From assembly GCA_002083825.1 (NCBI GenBank), contig DAZV01000026.1:62001-126000 (forward strand): 64,000 bases of DNA, given 5' to 3'. The notes under the pieces are model-generated. The model saw only the letters and a program-made list of their open reading frames with translations, ran no database searches and was not told the DNA's origin. This document shows, one piece after another, positions 25,203 to 33,995 of this stretch. This DNA comes from Candidatus Sericytochromatia bacterium S15B-MN24 CBMW_12 (GTDB lineage: Bacteria; Cyanobacteriota; Sericytochromatia; S15B-MN24; UBA4093). Position numbers and translations under genes: made by a program. How positions within the stretch are numbered: the stretch's first letter is position 1; each line of letters opens with the position of its first letter.

Positions 25203-25663
25203 CACGATAGCGCTCCTTCACGGAGGTTGGAAAGCTCGGCGATGAAGTCCTCGATGCTGGAGAAGTGGCGGTAGACCGACGCGAAGCGAACGTAGGCGAC
25301 TTCGTCGAGCTTGCGCAGGCGCGCGAGCACCAGGGCGCCGATTTCGGTGGAGAGGACTTCGCGGACGAAGCGCTTGCTGAGATCGGCTTCCACGTCGAGG
25401 CCGATCCGTTCGATCTCGGCGGCGGGGACCGAGCACTTCACGCAGGCCCGCATGATGCCCTGGCTGAGCTTGGCGGCGTCGAATCCCTGCCGGCTGCCGT
25501 CCCGCTTGATGACCATCAAGGGGACGGTTTCGATGCGCTCGTAGGTGGTGAAGCGGCGCATGCAATCGGCGCATTCGCGGCGACGGCGGAGGCAGGTTTC
25601 TTCTTCGAGGAGGCGGGACTCCAGGACCCGGCTCTCGGCGCTATTGCAAAAGGGGCAACGCAT
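25202..25663 (-). CDS. nrdR: NrdR transcriptional repressor
   Basis: 153 residues, normal NrdR length. A zinc ribbon at Cys3/Cys6 and Cys31/Cys34 (MRCPFC ... CADCMRRFTTYERIE) is followed by an ATP cone (residues about 49-139, VIKRDGSRQGFDAAKLSQGI). NrdR binds NrdR boxes ahead of ribonucleotide reductase genes in response to ATP/dATP. The next gene, translationally coupled, is a NrdD-like protein with its own ATP cone. I did not find a clear NrdR box in the 363-bp upstream gap. Confidence 0.95.
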   Translation of the reverse strand: MRCPFCNSAESRVLESRLLEEETCLRRRRECADCMRRFTTYERIETVPLMVIKRDGSRQGFDAAKLSQGIMRACVKCSVPAAEIERIGLDVEADLSKRFVREVLSTEIGALVLARLRKLDEVAYVRFASVYRHFSSIEDFIAELSNLREGALS

Positions 25664-26026
25664 GGGGGTTTTCCTCGTGGGCCTTGGGCACGCCCCATTC
25701 TACCGCCCGAATGGCCCGCTGTCGACCCGCTACGCCCGCGGGGCGAGGCGGCCGCGCGGGACCGAAAACAGCTTTCAGGCCATGGTTAGCGAGCACTCAC
25801 TCACCACCCTTGCTATAATGGAGAGCGCGGGCGCGACAGGCGGAGAGCGCGAGGCGCGACAGGCTTGCCAAAGCAGGTTGAAAATGGCCTAATATGGTGG
25901 GACTGCCAGCGTTTCGGTCCGATTGCGCACTGCCGAGCCGCCGCGGCCAGCCGAGGGCGGGCGAGGGTCATGATATCGGTCCGCATGGTCCGGGAAAAAT
26001 CCGCAAAAACCCAGAGGAGGGTTCCA
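25664..26026. promoter_or_regulatory. Divergent nrdR / etfB control region with 22-bp tandem repeat
   Basis: Holds a perfect TATAAT at 25814-25819 (forward) without a clear -35, then two adjacent 22-bp copies of GAGAGCGCGGGCGCGACAGG-type sequence (25821-25842 and 25843-25864, few differences). TTGCCA-N19-TAATAT follows at about 25865-25895. AGGAGG (26015-26020) serves etfB. Forward promoters for etfBA probably lie here. Confidence 0.45.
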
Positions 26027-26812
26027 TTGAAAATCCTGGTTTGTTTGAAGCAAGTCATCGACGTCGAACTCAACGTGCAGCTGCGTGACGGCCGCATCGT
26101 CGAGGAAGGCCTCCAGTACGCCATGAACGCCTACGACGAGTCGGCGCTCGAGGCCGCCCTTCAGCTCAAGGACAAGAACGATCTCGAAGTGACCGTTCTG
26201 AGCATGGGACCCGATCGGGTCACGGACGTGCTCAAGAAGGCCCTCGCGATGGGCGCCGATCGGGCCGTCCACCTCGCCGATCCCGCCTTCGCCGGCGGGG
26301 ATTCGGGCGCTGCCGCCCAGGCGATCGCCGCTTTCGCCCGTGACAAGGGCTTCGACCTCATCCTGATGGGCCGTCAGGCCCAGGACACCGACGCCGCCGG
26401 CGCGGGTCCCATGGTCGCCGAGTTCCTCGGCCTGCCCCAGGTGACCAACGTCGTCTCGCTGGAACAGGAGTCGGACAACCAGTTCCTGACCCGCCGCGTC
26501 GGCGACGACGGCCGCGAGGTGGTCTCGGTGCAGACCCCCGCCGTCATCACCGTCTCCAACGACTTCGGCGAGGCCCGCCTGCCCACCATGAAGGGCATTC
26601 TCGGCGCCAAGAAGAAGCCCCTCGATACCGTCAGTCCCGCCGAGATCGGCCTAAACTCCGCTCTGCTGGGCGCCGCGGGATCCAAGACCCAGGTCGTGGG
26701 CCGCGAACGGCCCCAAGGCCGTGCTGCCGGCCGCAAACTGACCGGTGAAACCCCGGATCTCGCCAAGCAGCTGGTCGGCTTCCTGGTCGACGAAGCGCGC
26801 GTTTTGGCGTAG
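26027..26812 (+). CDS. etfB: Electron transfer flavoprotein beta subunit
   Basis: 261 residues starting at a TTG with AGGAGG 6 bp upstream; this gives the canonical beginning MKILVCLKQVIDVE. The ETF beta signature region is visible (VLSMGPDRVTDVLKKALAMG, GRQAQDTDAAGAGPMVAEFL), and VTVSNDFGEARLPTMKGILG near the end binds AMP/FAD side. With EtfA it carries electrons from flavin dehydrogenases to a membrane oxidoreductase. etfA follows after 12 bp and the membrane partner after that. Confidence 0.93.
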   Translation: MKILVCLKQVIDVELNVQLRDGRIVEEGLQYAMNAYDESALEAALQLKDKNDLEVTVLSMGPDRVTDVLKKALAMGADRAVHLADPAFAGGDSGAAAQAIAAFARDKGFDLILMGRQAQDTDAAGAGPMVAEFLGLPQVTNVVSLEQESDNQFLTRRVGDDGREVVSVQTPAVITVSNDFGEARLPTMKGILGAKKKPLDTVSPAEIGLNSALLGAAGSKTQVVGRERPQGRAAGRKLTGETPDLAKQLVGFLVDEARVLA

Positions 26813-26824
26813 AAGGAGAACGCA

Positions 26825-27793
26825 ATGAAAGTTCTGGTGATTGCCGAAACCAAGCAGGGCAAGGTCAAGAAGGCCACCCTCGAACTCCTGGGCGCGGCCT
26901 CGGCCTTCGGCGCCGAAGCTCACGTCCTCCTCGCCGGTGCGGGAGTCGCGGGCGAGGTCGAGACGCTCGCCCGCCACGGCGCGACGAAGGTCTACCTCGC
27001 CGACGACGACGCGCTGGCCATGTACGTCACGAGTCCCTTCGCGGCCCTCGCCGCCGAAGCCTTCCAGAAGAGCGGCGCCGAACTCGTCCTCTTCGCCGAC
27101 TCCGAAGTCGGCAAGGACCTCGCCCCGCGCGTGGCCGCCAAGCTGAACCTGCCCTTCGTGCCCGGCGCCACCGAGATTCGCCCCGAGGCCGGCAAGGTTC
27201 TCGCCAAGCGAACCTCCATCGCCGGCAAGATCATGGAGACCATCGACGCCCCGCTTCCTGCCATCCTCTCGGTCAAGGCCGGAGCCTTCGAAGTCAAGGA
27301 AACCGGCGGCGCGGCCGAGACCGAAACCCTCGCCGTCCCGACCGCCGACCTGCGCGCCATCATCCGCGAAGTCCTGAAGGAAACCTCGGAGCGCGTGGAC
27401 CTCGGTGACGCCCGGATCGTGGTGGCCGGTGGCCGCTCGGTACGCGGTCCCGAGGGCGCCAAGCTCATCGAGGACTTCGCCGACGTCCTGGGCGCCGCCG
27501 TCGGTGCCTCGCGCGCCGCCTGCGACTCCGGTTACTTCCCGCATGCATGCCAGGTCGGTCAGACCGGCCGCACCGTGGCCCCCGACGTCTACATCGCCGT
27601 CGGCATCTCCGGCGCCATCCAGCACACCGCGGGAATGACCGGCTCGAAGATCATCGTCGCCATCAACACCGACCCCGACGCGCCGATCTTCAGCATCGCC
27701 GACTTCGGGATCGTCGCCGACCTCTTCACCGTCTTGCCCCTCCTCACCGAGGAGTTCAAGCGCCTCAAGGCCGGAAATACCGTCGCCGTCTAG
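26825..27793 (+). CDS. etfA: Electron transfer flavoprotein alpha subunit
   Basis: 322 residues, usual EtfA size. The C-terminal FAD domain has the family signature: [17 protein letters not shown], then [16 protein letters not shown] and [20 protein letters not shown]. It forms the Etf heterodimer with the upstream gene. GAAGGAG precedes the ATG. A strong terminator follows the stop, so the membrane oxidoreductase downstream is probably expressed partly on its own. Confidence 0.95.
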   Translation: MKVLVIAETKQGKVKKATLELLGAASAFGAEAHVLLAGAGVAGEVETLARHGATKVYLADDDALAMYVTSPFAALAAEAFQKSGAELVLFADSEVGKDLAPRVAAKLNLPFVPGATEIRPEAGKVLAKRTSIAGKIMETIDAPLPAILSVKAGAFEVKETGGAAETETLAVPTADLRAIIREVLKETSERVDLGDARIVVAGGRSVRGPEGAKLIEDFADVLGAAVGASRAACDSGYFPHACQVGQTGRTVAPDVYIAVGISGAIQHTAGMTGSKIIVAINTDPDAPIFSIADFGIVADLFTVLPLLTEEFKRLKAGNTVAV

Positions 27794-27799
27794 TCAATC

Positions 27800-27838
27800 G
27801 AGGGTCCGCGGACACGCGGACCCTCTCGCCGTTTTTTT
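27800..27838 (+). terminator. Intrinsic terminator after etfA
   Basis: An 11-bp perfect stem GAGGGTCCGCG/CGCGGACCCTC with GACA loop is followed by seven T. Confidence 0.9.
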
Positions 27839-27860
27839 CACTTAGAACAGGAGCCTCGCC

Positions 27861-29861
27861 GTGCAGCCGATACTCATTACCGTCATGCTGATCGCCGCCC
27901 TCGCCGCGTTCGCCTACTACGGCAAGGACAGGCTCAACCTGCTTCTGCGGGCCCGCAAGGACATCCATTTCGATAACCTCCCCGAACGCTTCAAGGGCCT
28001 ACTGGTCTACGGGATCGGCCAGAAACGCCTGATCACCGGCGACCCGTCCTCGGGCTGGATGCATGCCATGATCTTCTGGGGCTTCCTCATCCTGCTCGTT
28101 CGCTCCCTCACCTTGATCGTCATCGGCTACTCCGAGCATTTCCACATCCCCACCTTCATCGGTGACGGCTACACCTTCGCCAAGGACATCACCGAGACCT
28201 TGGTCCTCCTGATGATCGGCTACGCGGTCTTCCGCCGCGTCGTCATCCGCCCCAAGCGCCTCGAGAACTCCCGCGACGCCTGGATCGTGCTCATCCTCAT
28301 CGGGATTCTCATGGTCACCGACTTCCTCTACGACGGCGCCAAGTTCGCCCTCCACGACTGGGCCGCCGCCGAAGCCCGCTTCGCCCCGGTGGCCAGCCTC
28401 GTCGCCTTGCTCTTCGCCAAGGCCCCCACGGCCGTCAATCAGATCGTCTACCACGGCGCCTACTGGATTCACATCGCCACCCTCATGGGCTTCGGCGTCT
28501 TCCTCACCGTCTCCAAGCACATGCACGTCATCACGGCCCTACCCAACGTCTTCTTCCGCCGCCTGGACACCTCCGGCAAGCTCGACCTGCTCAACCTGGA
28601 GGACGAGGACGCCGAGAAGTTCGGCACCGTCACCATCGCCGACCTCTCCCAGAAGCAGATCCTCGACCTCTACACCTGCACCGAGTGCGGCCGCTGCAAG
28701 ACCTCCTGCCCCACCTTCGTCACCGACAAGCCCCTCTCCCTCAAGATGCTCAACGACCAGCTCAAGCATCACCTGACGGATTCGAAGGCCGACCTCCTCG
28801 CCGGCAAGCTCGACGAACTGCCCCCCCTCGCCGGCAGCATCATCAGCCCCGACACCATCTGGGCCTGCACCACCTGCGGCTTCTGCGAACAGGCCTGCCC
28901 CGTCTTCATCGACCAGGTCCCCCGCATCGTCGAGATGCGCCAGAACCTCGTCATGATGGAGGGCGACTTCCCGCAGGAACTCAACAAGGTCTACAAGGGC
29001 ATGGAACGCAACTCCAACCCCTGGGGCATCGGCTACGACAAGCGCGAAGACTGGATCAAGGGCCTCGAAGTGCCCGTTCCCATCGCCGCCGACGTCAAGG
29101 CCCAAGGCGGAAACCTCGACGTGCTCTTCTTCGTGGGCTGCATGGGATCCTTCGATGAGCGTAACCAGAAGATCGCCCGCGCGCTCGCCAAGATCCTCAA
29201 CGCCGCCGGCCTCAACTTCGCCGTCCTCGGCAAGGAGGAAGGCTGCACCGGCGATACCGCCAAGCGCACCGGCAACGAGATGCTCTTCCAGGAACTCGCC
29301 AAGTACAACATCGACAAGTTCAACACCTACGATGTCCAGACCGTTCTCACCACCTGCCCGCACTGCTTCAACACCATCAAGAACGAGTACCCGCAGATGG
29401 GCGGCAACTTCAAGGTCATGCACCATACCGAACTGATCGACCAGCTCATCAAGGACGGCAAGATCAACCTCACCCAGGCCTTCGAGGACGTGATCTTCCA
29501 CGATCCCTGCTACCTGGGTCGCCAGAACGGGATCTACGACCAGCCGCGCGCCATCCTCTCCGCCGCCAGCAAGAACGGTGTCATGGAGTTCGACCGGCAC
29601 CACGAAAACTCCTTCTGCTGCGGCGCCGGCGGCGGACGGATGTGGATGGAAGAGACCATCGGCAGCCGCATCAACGAGGAGCGCGTGCGCGAAGGCCTGG
29701 AGAAGAAGCCCTCGGTCATCGCCTCGGGCTGTCCCTTCTGCCTGGTCATGATGAAGGACGGAGTCGCGGCCAAGGACGCTAATCACGTCCGGACCCTCGA
29801 CATCGCCGAGATCGTCGCCGAGTCCATGATCATCCCCCTGCGGATGGCAAGCGGAGAGTAA
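27861..29861 (+). CDS. Etf-linked membrane iron-sulfur oxidoreductase (HdrD/FadF-like)
   Basis: 666 residues from a GTG (AACAGGAG upstream). About five membrane helices in the first 230 residues form a NarI-like b-type domain (HIATLMGFGVFLTVSKHMH gives haem-type His). Two [4Fe-4S] motifs follow: CTECGRCKTSCP near residue 272 and CTTCGFCEQACPVF near 335. Two CCG-type domains follow with CPHCFN, HDPCYLGRQNG, SFCCGAGGGRMW and ASGCPFC. This architecture (DUF224 type, known from Bacillus FadF and syntrophs) passes electrons from EtfAB to the quinone pool. Adjacency to etfBA fits. Confidence 0.9.
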   Translation: MQPILITVMLIAALAAFAYYGKDRLNLLLRARKDIHFDNLPERFKGLLVYGIGQKRLITGDPSSGWMHAMIFWGFLILLVRSLTLIVIGYSEHFHIPTFIGDGYTFAKDITETLVLLMIGYAVFRRVVIRPKRLENSRDAWIVLILIGILMVTDFLYDGAKFALHDWAAAEARFAPVASLVALLFAKAPTAVNQIVYHGAYWIHIATLMGFGVFLTVSKHMHVITALPNVFFRRLDTSGKLDLLNLEDEDAEKFGTVTIADLSQKQILDLYTCTECGRCKTSCPTFVTDKPLSLKMLNDQLKHHLTDSKADLLAGKLDELPPLAGSIISPDTIWACTTCGFCEQACPVFIDQVPRIVEMRQNLVMMEGDFPQELNKVYKGMERNSNPWGIGYDKREDWIKGLEVPVPIAADVKAQGGNLDVLFFVGCMGSFDERNQKIARALAKILNAAGLNFAVLGKEEGCTGDTAKRTGNEMLFQELAKYNIDKFNTYDVQTVLTTCPHCFNTIKNEYPQMGGNFKVMHHTELIDQLIKDGKINLTQAFEDVIFHDPCYLGRQNGIYDQPRAILSAASKNGVMEFDRHHENSFCCGAGGGRMWMEETIGSRINEERVREGLEKKPSVIASGCPFCLVMMKDGVAAKDANHVRTLDIAEIVAESMIIPLRMASGE

Positions 29862-29863
29862 TT

Positions 29864-29915
29864 CCCCAGATAGCAAGACGGGCCCTCGCGAGAGGGCCCG
29901 TCTTGCTATCTGGGG
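29864..29915. terminator. Bidirectional terminator with perfect 24-bp stem
   Basis: CCCCAGATAGCAAGACGGGC and four more bases pair perfectly with 29892-29915 around a GCGA loop. It fills the gap between the converging oxidoreductase and DUF971 genes. Confidence 0.85.
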
Positions 29916-29916
29916 G

Positions 29917-30240
29917 CTAGGCTTTTTCCTGGCAACAGGGACAGATCTTGCGCAGGAAGTCGAAGGAGTAGATTCCGGCGCTGTGGCCGTCGCTCCACTG
30001 GATCTGAACGGCGTAGTTCCCGACCGGCGCCACTTCCGCCGGAACGATGTTCGGCGGGATGGTACTGGGATCGAGAATCGGGGCTCCCGTCCACTCGTTG
30101 ATGCAGCCGGCGCAGCGGCAACGCTCGCGGAGGTAGCGGGGGGGGAAAGAGCTTTGATGCCCGTCGCTCCAGTCGAGTTCGAGGGAGCGTCCCGGCCCGA
30201 GCGCCATGCCGGTGGGATAGGGCTTTTCCTGCGGGGTCAT
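29917..30240 (-). CDS. DUF971 / gamma-butyrobetaine hydroxylase-like N-terminal domain protein
   Basis: 107 residues from the ATG at 30240 (GAAGAGG upstream); a TTG 21 bp earlier is less likely. LELDWSDGHQSSFPPRYLRERCRC is cut here to its features: two WSDGH motifs, one near each end, and Cys residues in CRCAGCINEWTG and CPCC. This small zinc-type domain is found alone or before GBBH dioxygenases and is linked by others to Fe-S cluster assembly. No function can be read from the neighbours. Confidence 0.85.
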   Translation of the reverse strand: MTPQEKPYPTGMALGPGRSLELDWSDGHQSSFPPRYLRERCRCAGCINEWTGAPILDPSTIPPNIVPAEVAPVGNYAVQIQWSDGHSAGIYSFDFLRKICPCCQEKA

Positions 30241-30303
30241 TCCAACCTCTTCTTCTAGCAATAAACGGTTATTGGGGCTTTCACTCCGCCAAGATCGCGT
30301 CGT

Positions 30304-30786
30304 TCAAGACTTGGGGCCGACCAGCCAGTTGGCTTCGGCCCGCGCGACGACGTCGCCCTCGCGATCGCGGATCAGGACCTCGATGGCATGCTCGCCCTTC
30401 TCGCTGAAATCGGGCAGGGTGAAGTCGCACTCGGCGACCAAGGGGCCGCGCGCTTTCTTGAGATAGGACATCGAGAGCGCGGTGATGATGGAGCGGGTCC
30501 CTTCGGGCATGGCGTAGGCGAAGGCCAGACCCGTGGCCATCTCGGCGAGGTTCATGAGGGCTATCGCATGCACCGAGTTCAGGTGGTTGCGGACGGCCTT
30601 GCGATCCTGCATGCAAACTCGCGCCTTGCCGGGGGCGAGTTCGAGAACGAGCGGGCGTACCGAGCCCGAGTAAGGGACCATGCGCCCGAAGAGGATGCTG
30701 AATATCTGCTTTCCGCCCAGCATGGGGTTCAAGCGATCCCACATGCCCCGGATCACCGCGCTGGGCGAGTTTCCAACCTTGCTCAA
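30304..30786 (-). CDS. DUF4442 hot-dog fold thioesterase-like protein
   Basis: 160 residues from a TTG at 30786 that overlaps the upstream stop (TTGA). The central helix region HLNSVHAIALMNLAEMATGL and the strand LEVLIRDREG-like end (AIEVLIRDREGDVVARAEAN) mark the DUF4442 / PaaI-type hot-dog fold. Such proteins usually hydrolyse acyl-CoA esters; no catalytic residue can be assigned here. It is coupled to the nitronate monooxygenase-like gene, and the Etf genes nearby suggest a fatty-acid or acyl-CoA context. Confidence 0.8.
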   Translation of the reverse strand: MSKVGNSPSAVIRGMWDRLNPMLGGKQIFSILFGRMVPYSGSVRPLVLELAPGKARVCMQDRKAVRNHLNSVHAIALMNLAEMATGLAFAYAMPEGTRSIITALSMSYLKKARGPLVAECDFTLPDFSEKGEHAIEVLIRDREGDVVARAEANWLVGPKS

Positions 30787-31835
30787 TCTACCGACTCCTG
30801 CTGACGTTCCGTCCCCGCCGAGGGGGACGGCTGCTGCTCCGACGATTCCAGGAAACCCGCCATGCGGGCGAAGCGATGGACGATGGCTCCCGCGGGCTCC
30901 ACCGTCCGGATGCCCTCGACGCTCTTGCCGGCCTGGAAGTAGTCCAGGTAGGAGCCTCCCTTGAGGGAAGCCTCCTTGAGCTGGCGCGCGGCCATGAGGG
31001 TGTAGAAGGTTCGCATCCAGTGCTTGGTCTTGCGGTGCTTCAGGAGCGCCCGGGCGATGGGGCCCGCCTGCGTGCCGCATTTCCGGATGTAAGGCGTGGC
31101 GATCACCGAGACGGGAACGCCGGTGATGCGCTCGGTGAGCACGATATCCGCGGCCGAGGCCGCCACGATGGCCTGCTTGTAGTCGGCATGCGCGCGGCAC
31201 TCCTCGCTCGCGATGAAGCGCGTGCCCATCTGAACTCCGGCATAGCCCATCTCGAGCATGCGCGCGAAGTCCTCGGGGCTCCCGACCCCGCCGGCGCTCA
31301 GGACGGGGACTCCGAGGTCCGAGAACTCGTCGATGAGACGTTTCGGGGAGAGGGTGCCCGCATGGCCCCCGGCTTGATCGTTGACCGCGATCAGGCCGTC
31401 GACCCCGCTCGCGAGGGCCTTTTCGGCCCACTTGCGCTCGGTGACGTCGTGGTAGACCACCCCGCCGACCGCATGGGCCTTGTCGACGACCCAGCGGGGG
31501 TTGCCGAGCGAGGTGACGAAGAAGCGAACGCCTTCCTCGAGGGCGATGTCCACCCAGGTCTCCATGCGGTCCTGGTAGACCTTGGAGGATTTCTCGACGA
31601 TCACGTTCATGCCGATGGGGCTGGAGGTGAGGCGCTTGATGAGCTTGAGGCCTTCTCGGAAGTCGTGACGGTGAACGTAGACCATCGAGAGGGGCTGGAT
31701 GATGCCGATGCCGCCGGCTTCCGAGACGGCGGCCACCAGTTCGGGATTGGAACAGGGGTACATGGCTCCGCAAACGATGGGGACCTGAATCCGGGCATGC
31801 TCCAGGAAACGGTTCAGCGGCGCGACGTTGGTCAA
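30783..31835 (-). CDS. Nitronate monooxygenase-like flavoprotein
   Basis: 350 residues. TIM-barrel FMN enzyme of the NMO / 2-nitropropane dioxygenase / FabK superfamily. The N-terminal segment (VPIVCGAMYPCSNPELVAAV) and the phosphate-binding signature GVPVLSAGGVGSPEDFARML plus YAGVQMGTRFIASEEC are clear. Family members oxidise nitronates or reduce enoyl-thioesters. A coupled hot-dog thioesterase downstream makes an acyl-thioester substrate possible; that is inference. Confidence 0.88.
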   Translation of the reverse strand: MTNVAPLNRFLEHARIQVPIVCGAMYPCSNPELVAAVSEAGGIGIIQPLSMVYVHRHDFREGLKLIKRLTSSPIGMNVIVEKSSKVYQDRMETWVDIALEEGVRFFVTSLGNPRWVVDKAHAVGGVVYHDVTERKWAEKALASGVDGLIAVNDQAGGHAGTLSPKRLIDEFSDLGVPVLSAGGVGSPEDFARMLEMGYAGVQMGTRFIASEECRAHADYKQAIVAASAADIVLTERITGVPVSVIATPYIRKCGTQAGPIARALLKHRKTKHWMRTFYTLMAARQLKEASLKGGSYLDYFQAGKSVEGIRTVEPAGAIVHRFARMAGFLESSEQQPSPSAGTERQQESVD

Positions 31836-31977
31836 GGGAAGGCCTCCTTTCGGCGTCTTGCCTCATTGTAGCGCGTTTTGCGCCCGAGATGTCAGTCGCG
31901 CCCGCGCAGGCGCCCTTCATGACGGTCGGCGTCGTGGCGAGCGCGGAGACCCGCTCTACCGGCGGATCTGGGGGAGA

Positions 31978-33294
31978 TCAGGAGCCGCGAGGGAGGCGCA
32001 GGGAGGCGGTGGTCCCGATGCCGAGCTCGGAGGTCAGGGTCGCCTCGCCGCCATGGCTTTGAGCCACGGCCTTGACGATGGCCAGTCCCAGGCCGGTCCC
32101 GCCGGTGTGGCGGCTACGCGAGGTATCCGGACGGTAGAAGGGTTCGAAGAGCAACGGCAATTCATGGTCAGGAATGCCGGGTCCCTGGTCGCTGATCCGG
32201 AAGACGGCCTCGCCGGCGTCGCTGTCGGTCTCGATGCGAAGGCGTCCGGCGCCGTACTTGACGGCGTTGTCGATGAGGTTTCCCAGGGCGCGTTCGAGCA
32301 AGCGACGGTCGCCGTGAACGGGAGCCCCCCGCAGGCTGGATTCGATCGTGAGCCCCTGTTCCCTCATGACCATGGCCCGCTCGGAGAGCAGGTCCCGGGC
32401 TATTTCCGACAGGTCCAGGCTTTCTTTCTCGCGTTCGGGGGGAGTCTGACCGCGCGAGAGGGTCAGGAGTTCGCCGATGAGGCGATCCATGGTCTGCATG
32501 TTGCGCTCGATATGGCCCAGGTAAGGGCTTTCAGAGCCCTCTTCGCGCATGAGAGGGACGGCGATGGCCATCCGAGAGAGGGGCGCGCGTAGTTCGTGGG
32601 AGATATCGGTGAGCAGGCGCTCCTTTTGGCTGAGCATTCGTTGAATCCGCTGTCGCAGAGACTCGAAGGCCCCCTCGAGTTCCCCGAATTCGTCTTTGCG
32701 GCTGATGGTCACCGGTGTGGTGAGATCCGCGCCCAGGCGATGGGCCGTATGGACCATGCTCCTCAGGGGGCAAACGACCCAGAAGTAGAGCGGGGGGGCG
32801 ATCATGAATCCCAGCGCGACCATGAGGAATCCCGCGAAGATCCAGCGGGGGCGGGTACCTGCGGGGGTAGGGGGAGTGAAGGTCACCTGCAGCGCGCCCT
32901 GGAAGCTGCCGTTCGCTTCGACCGACACCCAGTAGATGTGGGTTCCCTTCAAGGGGTAATGCTCATCGACCCACTGTCGGTGGTGAATGGCGGGAGGGTA
33001 GGGCATGCCGTCAGAGCTCGGGGTGGCGCCGGCATCCCTCGGGACGTAGTTGAGGACGACGTGCAGGGACTTGGAGAGTTCGTCGAGGCGCGTCTGCGAT
33101 GGCTGGCCGTCCCGCATGCTGGCCGCGACCTCGCGGGCGAGGTACTTGGCGTAGTCGCCTCCCACGCTCCGGATGGATTCCATCGCCCCTTGGCTCACGA
33201 GGATGCGGCTGGCGATGAGGGCCAGCATGAAGGTCATCACCAGGGTGCCGACGGCGTAGAGGTAGACCTTGAGGACGAGCGAGCGACTCACCAT
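31978..33294 (-). CDS. Sensor histidine kinase
   Basis: 438 residues. Two membrane helices (about 8-32 and 150-176) enclose a periplasmic sensor of about 120 residues. HAMP follows, then the H-box DISHELRAPLSRM, N-box NLIDNAVKYG, DQGPGIPDHE and GGTGLGLAIV. Layout is as in CpxA/RstB-type kinases. It overlaps the response regulator by 7 bp, and a Spy-like protein gene precedes both, so envelope stress is the likely signal. Confidence 0.92.
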   Translation of the reverse strand: MVSRSLVLKVYLYAVGTLVMTFMLALIASRILVSQGAMESIRSVGGDYAKYLAREVAASMRDGQPSQTRLDELSKSLHVVLNYVPRDAGATPSSDGMPYPPAIHHRQWVDEHYPLKGTHIYWVSVEANGSFQGALQVTFTPPTPAGTRPRWIFAGFLMVALGFMIAPPLYFWVVCPLRSMVHTAHRLGADLTTPVTISRKDEFGELEGAFESLRQRIQRMLSQKERLLTDISHELRAPLSRMAIAVPLMREEGSESPYLGHIERNMQTMDRLIGELLTLSRGQTPPEREKESLDLSEIARDLLSERAMVMREQGLTIESSLRGAPVHGDRRLLERALGNLIDNAVKYGAGRLRIETDSDAGEAVFRISDQGPGIPDHELPLLFEPFYRPDTSRSRHTGGTGLGLAIVKAVAQSHGGEATLTSELGIGTTASLRLPRGS

Positions 33295-33968
33295 TCGAAG
33301 CGGTATCCGACGCCGCGCACGGTCAGGAGGTGACGGGGTTGCTTGGGGTCCTCCTCGAGCTTGGCCCGCAGGCGGCTGATATGAATGTCGATCGCGCGAT
33401 CGAAGCTATCCACCGCCCCCGCGTCATCCAGGAGGTCGAGCAGGTGATCGCGGGTGAAGGCGCGCCCCGGTTGCTCCCCCATGACCTCCAGGATCCGATA
33501 CTCGGTGGGGGTCAGGGGGATCTCGCGGTCCTCCAGGCGCAGCGCGCGGCGGTCGGGGTCGAGTCCGGAGTCCCGGGGCGGGGCGGGGGGAACCCTCCGA
33601 AGGACGGCCTCGACCCGTGCGAGCAGCTCCATGGGATTGAAGGGCTTGGGGAGGTAATCATCGGCCCCGGTGCGCAGCCCCCGGATCCGATCGGCGTCAT
33701 CGCCTCGGGCGGTCAACATGATGACGGGAACCGAGCGCCCCTCGTCGCGAATCCGGCGGCAGACCTCGAAGCCGTCCGCCTCGGGCAGCATGACGTCCAG
33801 CAGGACCAGATCCGGAAGACTATCCAGGCGCTTCATTCCCTCGGAAGGACGGTCCGCCCAGTCGAGGGCGTAACCGTGACGCGCCAGGAAGTCGCGGAGC
33901 AGATCGGCGAGATCCTGGTCGTCATCGATGAGCAATAGCTTGCGGATAGGCGATACGGTCGTCATCAT
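33288..33968 (-). CDS. OmpR-family response regulator
   Basis: 226 residues. Receiver domain with acidic pocket DDDQD, phosphoacceptor in LVLLDVMLP, LTARG and PKPFN. A winged-helix domain follows (LTPTEYRILEVMGEQPGRAF, HISRLRAKLEEDPKQPRH, RGVGYRFEW). It pairs with the downstream kinase, with which it overlaps, and lies 27 bp after a Spy/CpxP-like gene. A CpxR-like role is suggested by the set. Two ATGs at 33968 and 33965 are both possible. Confidence 0.93.
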   Translation of the reverse strand: MMTTVSPIRKLLLIDDDQDLADLLRDFLARHGYALDWADRPSEGMKRLDSLPDLVLLDVMLPEADGFEVCRRIRDEGRSVPVIMLTARGDDADRIRGLRTGADDYLPKPFNPMELLARVEAVLRRVPPAPPRDSGLDPDRRALRLEDREIPLTPTEYRILEVMGEQPGRAFTRDHLLDLLDDAGAVDSFDRAIDIHISRLRAKLEEDPKQPRHLLTVRGVGYRFEW

Positions 33969-33995
33969 GCCTTCATTATACCGCTCGACGCGGCC

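Noticed and set aside
28539..29876. Reverse-strand 445-codon frame opposite the Fe-S oxidoreductase
   Set aside because: Antisense shadow; the forward frame carries all Fe-S motifs.
30787..31920. Long reverse frame continuous with the DUF4442 gene
   Set aside because: The upstream part is an out-of-frame shadow of the NMO-like gene; only the part from the TTG at 30786 resembles a protein family.
33968..33980. TATAAT immediately before the response regulator start, suggesting leaderless mRNA
   Set aside because: No -35 is visible and GAAGG between TATAAT and the ATG can act as a ribosome binding site; probably chance.
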